Assembly: GCA_951812715.1 (NCBI GenBank)
Contig: OX638323.1
Span: 3,204,577-3,268,576, forward strand
Origin: an uncultured Pseudohongiella sp.
Lineage (GTDB): Bacteria > Pseudomonadota > Gammaproteobacteria > Pseudomonadales > Pseudohongiellaceae
Reading direction: 5' to 3'
DNA: 64,000 bases
Positions within the stretch are counted from its first letter, which is position 1; every line of letters starts with the position of its first letter. Below, one piece after another: positions 47,421 to 54,854 of this stretch. Below the pieces are notes generated by a model. The model did no database searches. It saw only the letters and a program-made list of their open reading frames with translations, and had not been told where the DNA came from. The translations under genes and the position numbers were made by a program.

Positions 47421-47496
47421 AGCCTTGCCATCCCTGGCAAGTCGTTCGGCGCTCGAAAAGCTTCGCTTTTCGTCGGCTTTGCCGACCGGGCCTCAC
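47421..47496 (+). repeat. REP-like hairpin element, site C
   Basis: In the 211-bp gap between soxB and soxD. Core 47421-47448 matches site B in 27 of 28 bases. Hairpins: 47427-style CTTGCCA/TGGCAAG inside the core, 47454-47472 (CGAAAAGC/GCTTTTCG, loop TTC) and 47473-47485 (TCGGC/GCCGA, loop TTT). Ends 3 bp before the soxD ATG and may affect its translation. Confidence 0.75.
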
Positions 47497-47498
47497 TT

Positions 47499-47828
47499 AT
47501 GTTGCTGATCACATGCCCATGGTGCGGACCCCGGGCCGAGACCGAGTTCAGCTACGGCGGCGAGGCCGATATCGCTCGGCCGCTTGATCCCGATGCGCTG
47601 AGCGACGCGGAATGGGCGGACTATCTGTTCTATCGCGGCAACCCGCGTGGTCCGCATAGGGAAAAATGGAACCATGTCCATGGCTGTCGGCGCTGGTTCG
47701 GCGTGGAGCGGGATACGGTCAGCTACCGCATCGCGCGCAGCTTTATGCTAAGCGCTGGCGGACCCGGCGCTGACGCAGACGCCGGACCCGAATCCGGCGG
47801 CGATGCAAACACGGAACAGGAAGATTGA
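47499..47828 (+). CDS. soxD: sarcosine oxidase delta subunit
   Basis: 109 aa zinc-binding subunit. The zinc ligands are visible: C6 and C9 (ITCPWCG) and H59/C63 region (NHVHGCRRWF). RDTVSYRIARSF is a family motif. The ATG was chosen at MLLITCPWCG; the long in-frame extension upstream only reads the repeat and soxB. Confidence 0.92.
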   Translation: MLLITCPWCGPRAETEFSYGGEADIARPLDPDALSDAEWADYLFYRGNPRGPHREKWNHVHGCRRWFGVERDTVSYRIARSFMLSAGGPGADADAGPESGGDANTEQED

Positions 47829-47830
47829 CC

Positions 47831-50800
47831 ATGGCGGCAGCGCAGCCGAACCGTTTGCAACACGGCGGGAGGATAGACCGGTCGCGGCCATTGGCGTTCT
47901 CACTGGATGGCAAGGCTTATACGGGATTCGCCGGCGATACCCTCGCCTCGGCGCTGATTGCCAACGGCGTTGCGCTGGTTGGGCGCAGCTTCAAGTTGCG
48001 CCGCCCGCGCGGGATCGTCGGCGGTGGAGCCGAGGAACCCAACGCGATCATGCAGGTGGGGGAGGGAGCCAAGACTCAGCCCAACTTGCCCGCGACCCAA
48101 ATCGAACTTCAGCAAGATCTGGTTGCGCATACCACGAGAGGCTGGCCGAGCGTAGGCTTCGATATCGGCGCAATCAGCGATTTCTTCGGGCGCATTCTGG
48201 GCGCGGGTTTCTACTACAAGACCTTCATGTTTCCGCGCTCATTCTGGAACTATTACGAGCGCGCAATCCGTTTGTCGACCGGCTTCGGCGAGGCGCCGGC
48301 GTCGCCCGATCCCGACGCATACGAGCACATGAACGCGCATTGCGACGTACTCGTGGCCGGCGGTGGGCCGGCGGGCCTGATCGCGGCGCTGGTGGCGGCA
48401 AGATCCGGCGCCCGCGTGATTCTTGCCGACGACGGCAACGAGTTCGGCGGCAGTTTGCTGGCCGGCGCCGACGCCATCGATGGCGCGCCCGCCATGGATT
48501 GGGTTGCCGGCGTAGTGGCCGAATTGCGCGAGATCCCGGATTGCGTCTTGCTGCCCCGCGGCGCCGTGCTGGGCTATCACGATCACGATTTCCTGACGCT
48601 CGCCGAGCGCTGCGTCGCCGACCCCCGCGGTCCCGGCGACGCGACGCGGCGCGATATTCGCCCGCGGGCGCGGGAGCGGCTCTGGCGCATCCGGGCCAAA
48701 CGCGTGATATTGGCCCAGGGCAGCTTCGAGCGGCCACTGGCATTCTGCAACAACGATCGTCCGGGCGTAATGTTGGCGTCAGCCGTCTCGACCTATATCC
48801 ATCGCTATGCCGTCCTGCCGGGCCGCCATGCGGTGGTGTTCACGAACAACGATTCCGCTTATCGAACGGCGCTGGATCTGGCCGGCGCCGGCGTCAAAGT
48901 GGCCGCCATCGTTGACAGCCGGGCCGGTGGCGGCGGAGCACTCGCGGCCCAGGCGCGGGTAGTGGGAATCCCGGTCTTGCAAGGCCGCGTTATCAGCGAT
49001 GTGACCGGCAAAAATCGTGTCAGGGGCGTCAGCATTGCCGAGTGGTCGGGCGACAGTTGGGAGAACGTTACGAGCACGGTCCGCATCGACTGTGATCTAC
49101 TGGCGGTATCCGGCGGCTGGAGCCCGGCGGTTCATCTGCACGCCCAGGCCGGCGGCCGGCTGGACTGGGACGAATCACAACTGTGTTTCCGGCCCGCCCA
49201 TGCAAGCGAAAAGCAGCGCCAGTCCCACGATTCGGCCGGCGCGGGCAACGGCAGGCAATCCCTGAACGAATGTCTAACCGACGGTTTGCGCGCCGGAACT
49301 GAAGCAGTGGCGAAGCTCGGCCTGGAACCCGCGGCCATCAAGGCGCCGGCAGCAAGCAGCGCCGGCGAAGCACCGATCGAGGCCCTTTGGCGCGTACCCG
49401 CTGAAAGGGACGCGGATCGCTGCCCGAAGCAGTTCATCGACTTGCAGAACGACACCACCGTGGCCGACATCAGGCTGGCGGTGCGCGAAGGCTATCGCAA
49501 CGTGGAACATGTCAAACGGTACACGGCGCTGGGCTTCGGCACCGACCAGGGCAAACTCGGCAACATCAACGGCATGGCGGTGTTGGCCGCCGCGCTCGGC
49601 AAGACCATTGCCGAAGTGGGAACGACCACGTTTCGCCCGGTTTACACGCCGGTGAGTTTCGGGACCGTCGCCGGCGAAAGCGTCGGCGGCCTCTATGATC
49701 CGGTGCGCAAGACCGCGCTGCACGAAAGTCACGAAGCCGCCGGCGCGCCCATGGAGGTGGTCGGCCAGTGGCATCGGCCCTGGTACTTTCCCCGTGCTGG
49801 CGAAGACTTGCATGCGGCGGTGGCGCGCGAATGTCTTGCCGTGCGCAACTCGGTCGGCGCCATGGACGCCTCCACGCTCGGCAAGATTGACGCCCGCGGC
49901 CCCGATGTCGTGAAATTTCTGGAGCGAATCTACACGCATAATGTCGGCCGGATGAAGCTTGGGCGCTGCGCCTACGGCATCATGCTCGGCGAAGACGGCA
50001 TGGTCATGGACGACGGCGTCATGGCGCGGCTCGGCGAGAACCACTTCTATCTGACCACGACCACCGGTGGGGCAGCCAACGCGCTGAACTGGCTGGAATT
50101 GTGGCTGCAGACCGAGTGGCCGGAGCTTGAGGTCTATCTGACCTCGTTGACCGAGCAGTTCTCTACTATCGCGGTGGCCGGCCCGAACAGCCGCGGCTTG
50201 CTGGAAAAGCTTGGCTGCGACATCCCGCTAGACCGGGACAGCTTTCCATTTCTGACGGTCAGGGAGGCCGTTCTGGCCGGTATGCCGGCAAGCCTGTTCC
50301 GCGTCAGTTTTTCCGGAGAACTGGCATTCGAGATCAACATCGCCAGCCATTTCGCGCTGGATATGTGGCGCAAGGTTCTGGACGCCGGCCGGGAATTCGC
50401 TATCGCGCCCTACGGTACCGAATCCATGCACGTGTTGCGCGCGGAAAAGGGTTTCATCATTGTCGGTCAAGACACCGACGGCTCGGTAACGCCCGTGGAT
50501 CTGGGCATGAACTGGCTGCTTTCCAGGGAAAAGGATTTTCTCGGCAAGCGCTCCCTGGGGCGGCCGGACTGCTTGCGCAAGGATCGCAGGCAATTGGTCG
50601 GGCTATTGTCTTTCGATCAGCGAACCGTGCTGCCGGAGGGAACTCAACTGATCGAGAAGACCGGCCGAACCACTCCCGTGCCGATGTGCGGTCATGTCAC
50701 CTCCAGTTACCACAGCGCCTGCCTGGATCATCCGATTGCGCTGGCGCTGGTGGCCGGCGGCCGGGCGCGCAAGGGCGACACTCTGTTCGCGGCCTTGCCG

Positions 50801-50875
50801 GGGAGCGAGCCCGTGCCGGTGCAAGTGGTATCACCGGTCTTTTACGATCCCAAGGGAGAGCGTCAAAATGTCTGA
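47831..50875 (+). CDS. soxA: sarcosine oxidase alpha subunit
   Basis: 1014 aa. N-terminal [2Fe-2S]-like/small domain (FAGDTLASALIANGV), NAD-binding domain (VLVAGGGPAGLIAALVAARS near 175), and a C-terminal GcvT half that binds THF and makes methylene-THF. The ATG at 47831 has GGAAG at good spacing; a TTG six bases earlier overlaps the soxD stop. Complete, no defects. Confidence 0.94.
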   Translation: MAAAQPNRLQHGGRIDRSRPLAFSLDGKAYTGFAGDTLASALIANGVALVGRSFKLRRPRGIVGGGAEEPNAIMQVGEGAKTQPNLPATQIELQQDLVAHTTRGWPSVGFDIGAISDFFGRILGAGFYYKTFMFPRSFWNYYERAIRLSTGFGEAPASPDPDAYEHMNAHCDVLVAGGGPAGLIAALVAARSGARVILADDGNEFGGSLLAGADAIDGAPAMDWVAGVVAELREIPDCVLLPRGAVLGYHDHDFLTLAERCVADPRGPGDATRRDIRPRARERLWRIRAKRVILAQGSFERPLAFCNNDRPGVMLASAVSTYIHRYAVLPGRHAVVFTNNDSAYRTALDLAGAGVKVAAIVDSRAGGGGALAAQARVVGIPVLQGRVISDVTGKNRVRGVSIAEWSGDSWENVTSTVRIDCDLLAVSGGWSPAVHLHAQAGGRLDWDESQLCFRPAHASEKQRQSHDSAGAGNGRQSLNECLTDGLRAGTEAVAKLGLEPAAIKAPAASSAGEAPIEALWRVPAERDADRCPKQFIDLQNDTTVADIRLAVREGYRNVEHVKRYTALGFGTDQGKLGNINGMAVLAAALGKTIAEVGTTTFRPVYTPVSFGTVAGESVGGLYDPVRKTALHESHEAAGAPMEVVGQWHRPWYFPRAGEDLHAAVARECLAVRNSVGAMDASTLGKIDARGPDVVKFLERIYTHNVGRMKLGRCAYGIMLGEDGMVMDDGVMARLGENHFYLTTTTGGAANALNWLELWLQTEWPELEVYLTSLTEQFSTIAVAGPNSRGLLEKLGCDIPLDRDSFPFLTVREAVLAGMPASLFRVSFSGELAFEINIASHFALDMWRKVLDAGREFAIAPYGTESMHVLRAEKGFIIVGQDTDGSVTPVDLGMNWLLSREKDFLGKRSLGRPDCLRKDRRQLVGLLSFDQRTVLPEGTQLIEKTGRTTPVPMCGHVTSSYHSACLDHPIALALVAGGRARKGDTLFAALPGSEPVPVQVVSPVFYDPKGERQNV

Positions 50876-50936
50876 AACAAGCCCCGGTCTCAGGGCGCTT
50901 TTCGATCCAGAATCAATTCTGACAATGGCGAGTTAA
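50868..50936 (+). CDS. 22-residue ORF between soxA and soxG
   Basis: ATG at 50868 overlapping the last 8 bases of soxA, preceded by AAGGGAGAG at Shine-Dalgarno distance, reads MSETSPGLRALFDPESILT to a TAA at 50934-50936. Too short for function to be inferred. It may be a coupling peptide or the stub of a lost gene. Confidence 0.3.
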   Translation: MSETSPGLRALFDPESILTMAS

Positions 50937-50953
50937 TTATGGAGGGAGAGAGC

Positions 50954-51553
50954 ATGTCCGAACCGGCGCCGCATCGTCACGGACTGGAAGCTTTTTTCGC
51001 CACGGCGGAATCCACGCCGGACGCGCGAGTCGAGATCGGCGTTTTGTCGAACCGTGGGTTTCTCAATGTTCGGCTCGATCCGCGCAAGCAACAGAATGTC
51101 AGGACCGCGGAGCAGGTTCTGGGCCAGGCCATGCCGCTTGTAGCGAATACGTATACCAGCGGCAGGCATCGCGTGTATTGGCTGGGTCCGGACGAGTGGC
51201 TGGTAGAAACCGGCGCCGGGGACGCCGCCACCCTCGGCGGCGAACTCACCGCGGTACTTGCCGGATCGGGCGCCGCGATCAACGACGTCAGTGGCGGACA
51301 GGTGGCGCTGCGTATTGCTGGCGCCGATGCGCGCACCGTGCTGGCGAAGGGCTGCACGCTTGACTTGCACCCGCGCGAATTCGGCCCGGGGCAATGCGCG
51401 CGCACTGGTCTGGCCAGGGCGACGCTGCTGTTGGCCGCGGCCGATGCCGCGCCGAGCTACACCATCATCGTGGGCCGGAGTTTCGCCGACTATCTGTGCC
51501 GCTGGCTCGCCCACGCCGCGCGCCCACACGGCGCATGTTTCTCAACGCGATAG
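50954..51553 (+). CDS. soxG: sarcosine oxidase gamma subunit
   Basis: 199 aa, last gene of soxBDAG. RVYWLGPDEWLVE, INDVSGGQVALRIAG and CTLDLHPREF are the SoxG family motifs. The second ATG (50954) is used because GGAGGGAGAG lies directly upstream; the first ATG (50939) lies ahead of that site. Completes the heterotetramer with the genes upstream. Confidence 0.9.
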   Translation: MSEPAPHRHGLEAFFATAESTPDARVEIGVLSNRGFLNVRLDPRKQQNVRTAEQVLGQAMPLVANTYTSGRHRVYWLGPDEWLVETGAGDAATLGGELTAVLAGSGAAINDVSGGQVALRIAGADARTVLAKGCTLDLHPREFGPGQCARTGLARATLLLAAADAAPSYTIIVGRSFADYLCRWLAHAARPHGACFSTR

Positions 51554-51704
51554 TCAAGGTTCCTGATTTCAACACTTACCAGTGGCCTGATTTTGTAGAG
51601 CTCACGCGCCGTGTTCGGCCTGCGTCGCGCGAAAGGTCAAGTTGGTACTTCAACGCGTCGGGCGTGATTCCGAGTTGCCGCCAGCGTTGACTGCAAATGC
51701 CTGA

Positions 51705-52355
51705 TTAGCTTATCTCGGGTAGTGGGATCATTTTCCTGGTTAGCTCTAGTCCATAAACTGCGCTATTTAATCGGTTATTTCTCCACCAATTCCGTTCGAT
51801 TCGTGATGGCTGTGTTTCGGGCGGACGGTTTCCCCTCGCTCCAGCGCGGGATTGCAACATTTTCAGCGTGATCCGGAGTTTCGGCGCCGGCCAGACCACG
51901 CCGGCTTCCCGCACCGCCTCCAGCAGGCAACGGTTGATGCGCTCTCGGGTCTCCGCGGACACTGCGCCGATGGCGTGCGGCAACGTCGATTTCTTCGGCG
52001 GCGCCAGCGGGTCCACGCGCGCGAAACGGCTGGCGGACAGCGAATCCCACAGGGCGAACGCCAGTCCGCGCCAAGTCTCGCCGCGCAAATGCTTTAGCAC
52101 GGCGCAGCGTAGCACCGTCTGGCAATTTAGCCCGCAACAGCTGCGCGCGTTCTGGGCGCCGAGATTGGCGGCCACCGCGTCCAGCATTTCGGGATGCGCG
52201 TCGAGCCAGTCCGAGATGGGCTCCAGCTCCCCGCCGAGAGGATGGTCAACGGGTATAGACCTGTCTGTGTCGTGCGCTTGTGTCGCATGACAAACTCCGG
52301 TGTTTTGTGGTGTCTTCGTGTTGCTTCGTAACCACCACAAAGATACCCAAAACAC
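51705..52355 (-). pseudogene. truncated DDE transposase (ISNCY-type N-terminal region)
   Basis: The N-terminal transposase region is readable (EPISDWLDAHPEMLDAVAAN, TVLRCAVLKHLRGETWRGLA, ERINRCLLEAVREAGV) up to KLRI. After that the reading is unrelated, and the catalytic triad is absent. Different family branch from the remnant at 7608-7930. It borders the AT-rich ProRS segment. Confidence 0.7.
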
Positions 52356-52555
52356 CAGTTCTTATCCAGAGTTAAGCATGCTTTTTTAAACCAATTCAGA
52401 TAGTTAGGAAATTACGGACAAGAACTAATTATGTTCTGTAGAACTTACTTTCGTACACAGTTAGAATAGGGCGAAAGTTAGGGCTCAAAATACTGGTGTG
52501 TCATAGCCCGATTGTCGATTACTACCTTCAACTAACCTGGACAAATAAAATTAGT

Positions 52556-54052
52556 ATGAAAACGGCCATATCTCCTCAAAGAACAGATGATTTCGCACTT
52601 TGGTATCAATCAGTAATTAAAGAGTCGGAAATTGCAGAAATGTCTAATGTCCGAGGATCAATGATAATTCGTCCTTGGGGGGTTGGAATTTGGGAACGAG
52701 TACAAGAAGAATTGGGAGGCCGAATTAAGGATTCTGGCGCGCAAAACGCATATTTTCCGTTGCTGATCCCACTTTCTTACATCGCGAATGAGGCAGATCA
52801 TGTCAAGGGATTTGCGAAAGAGATGGCAATTGTAACTCATAGCAGAATAAAAGTTGAAGACGATGAATTACAGTTGGACGGAAAACTGGATGAGCCACTC
52901 GTGATCCGCCCAACATCAGAAACCATCATTGGAACATCGATGGCCAGATGGATCAGTTCGCATCGAGATCTACCAATGGTAATTAACCAATGGGCTAACG
53001 TGATGCGCTGGGAGATGCGACCCAGAATATTTCTGCGCACGGCGGAGTTTTTATGGCAGGAAGGACACGGGGCATTCGCCAGTAAGCATGAGGCAGTCGA
53101 AAACACCATCAAAATAATAGAAATGTATAAGCAATTCGTCGAAGGGTGTCTTGCAGTTCCAGTCATTAGTGGAGAGAAACCTGAATCCGAAAGGTTTCCG
53201 GGTGCGGTTCGGACACTGTGTATAGAAGCAATGATGCAGGATGGTAAAGCATTACAGGCAGGGACCTCACATTATCTTGGCCAGAATTTCTCTAAAGCAG
53301 CGAACATCAAATTTCAAAGCGAGGAAGGATTAGAACGATTCGCGTATACGACATCATGGGGGGTATCGACTAGACTTATTGGAGCATTAATAATGGTCCA
53401 TGGAGATGACTATGGCCTTAAAATCCCTCCCAAAATTGCGCCAATACAAGTTGTAATACTTCCGTTAATTCGAAAAAGCACAACTGAAGAGAATTTGTCT
53501 ATTCTGATGACATATTGTGAAGAGCTCGCAAATAGGATTACAAATGAGAAGTTTGATGGAAAAAAGATTTCTGTTGAAATATCTAGATCTAAGCACCGCT
53601 CAGTTGACACAAAATGGAGGTGGATAAAGAAAGGTGTTCCTCTGATACTAGAGATTGGAAATAGAGAGGCCTCTAATAAAACTGTTACCGTAATTAATCG
53701 TAGCGAAGTATCTGAAAGACCACTTACGATCAATCTGAATCAGTTTTTGAATGACATAGAGAAGACGCTTTCTAGTATTCAAGAGAATTATTTCAATCAG
53801 GCGAAAATGAACTTCGAGAAAAACAGTTGCTCTAATGTTATCACAGTGCCTCAACTAATTACGCAAATTACAAAACGTGGTGGATTTGTACAAGCGCATT
53901 GGAACGGTGATGAATCAATCATTCAAGAACTTAGCAATCACGGAATATCAATTAGATGTATCATGCCAAGCATGGAAAAGGAGAAAATCGGAACTTGCAT
54001 CTCGTCAGGGCAAGATACCAGTCAAATTGCAATTTTTGCTAAAGCATACTAG
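52556..54052 (+). CDS. proS: archaeal/eukaryotic-type prolyl-tRNA synthetase
   Basis: 498 aa class II synthetase that charges tRNA-Pro. Motifs: VIRPTSE (residues 116-122), motif 2 RWEMRPRIFLRTAEFLWQEG (151-170), a GTSHYLGQNF segment, motif 3 MVHGDDYGLKIPP, the anticodon-binding domain, and a C-terminus ending FAKAY, the terminal Tyr typical of the type-3 group. It lacks the editing insertion of the bacterial form. AT-rich and flanked by IS fragments, so imported. Probably a second ProRS; the housekeeping one should be elsewhere. Start MKTAISPQRT chosen over an upstream ATG. Confidence 0.9.
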   Translation: MKTAISPQRTDDFALWYQSVIKESEIAEMSNVRGSMIIRPWGVGIWERVQEELGGRIKDSGAQNAYFPLLIPLSYIANEADHVKGFAKEMAIVTHSRIKVEDDELQLDGKLDEPLVIRPTSETIIGTSMARWISSHRDLPMVINQWANVMRWEMRPRIFLRTAEFLWQEGHGAFASKHEAVENTIKIIEMYKQFVEGCLAVPVISGEKPESERFPGAVRTLCIEAMMQDGKALQAGTSHYLGQNFSKAANIKFQSEEGLERFAYTTSWGVSTRLIGALIMVHGDDYGLKIPPKIAPIQVVILPLIRKSTTEENLSILMTYCEELANRITNEKFDGKKISVEISRSKHRSVDTKWRWIKKGVPLILEIGNREASNKTVTVINRSEVSERPLTINLNQFLNDIEKTLSSIQENYFNQAKMNFEKNSCSNVITVPQLITQITKRGGFVQAHWNGDESIIQELSNHGISIRCIMPSMEKEKIGTCISSGQDTSQIAIFAKAY

Positions 54053-54311
54053 CTAATTATTCGGGCTCGGTCCATCTGTACTGCTTGGAACTCGATCTCT
54101 GAGGTGGTCCTGTTTTACAGGACAGTTTGAGGGCTGAATTAAGGTGTGCTCGGATTGATTTGTAGCCTTCGAAAGGTGGAATCTACGCTTGGCGAAAGAT
54201 GTCGTCAATCGCGGTGTGAATGCGGTCGTCGTGGTTATTGTTGACAGCCGGTCATTCATGGCCGGAAGTACCCTGCCGTGGCGACCCCGGCGCTGTTGGC
54301 GTTTTGGCCGT

Positions 54312-54683
54312 TCATGCGGCTTTCTTCCATTTTTGCCGATAGACATCGCGCGGCGTGCGTCAGTCCAGCGACGAGTGCGGACGTGCCTGGTTGTAAAATC
54401 GGAACCAGTCGCCGATTACGCGCTCGGCGGTGTGCCTGTCGGAAAGTTCGCGCAGATAAACTGCCTCGTACTTCAGCGAACGCCACAATCGCTCGATGAA
54501 GATATTGTCCAGGTAGCGACCGCGACCATCCATGGAACAGCGCACCCCGGCCACGCGGATGCGATCGGTGAAGGCGATGCTGGTGAATTGCGAACCCTGA
54601 TCCGCGTTGAAGATCTTCGGGACACTGCGCCGCAGCGCCGCCTCCAGCGCCTCGATGCTGTAACCGAAGATCGTTCCGGTCAC
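54312..54683 (-). pseudogene. IS3-family OrfB C-terminal fragment
   Basis: Reads the end of an IS3 integrase core: FNADQGSQFTS (second Asp region), FIERLWRSLKYE (catalytic Glu) and FYNQARPHSSLD. A TGA then replaces a conserved Trp, after which RTPRDVYRQKWKKAA and the true stop follow (54312-54314). The N-terminal half is missing. At 54106-54122 GTCCTGTTTTACAGGAC looks like the IS end. Confidence 0.75.
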
Positions 54684-54854
54684 GCATCATGCTAGATTTC
54701 ATTACGGCCCGACGTCGCGGTCGATCTCCTGACCGGGCGCCCGGATGCCAGCAAAGCAACTGGATTTCGGCGGACGCATTGGGTATAAAGATTGGCTTGG
54801 TTGCTGGCCGCACGATGGCTAGTGAGTCCTAAACTCCTGGACCGTGGATCTCCC

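Noticed and set aside
47302..47508. Small ORFs in the soxB-soxD gap
   Set aside because: They only translate the hairpin repeat; similar readings arise at the other copies on either strand.
28222..54683. IS3 OrfB N-terminal and C-terminal fragments as halves of one IS split by an inversion
   Set aside because: Orientation would allow it, but well over 100 codons of the middle are missing and the junctions do not match.
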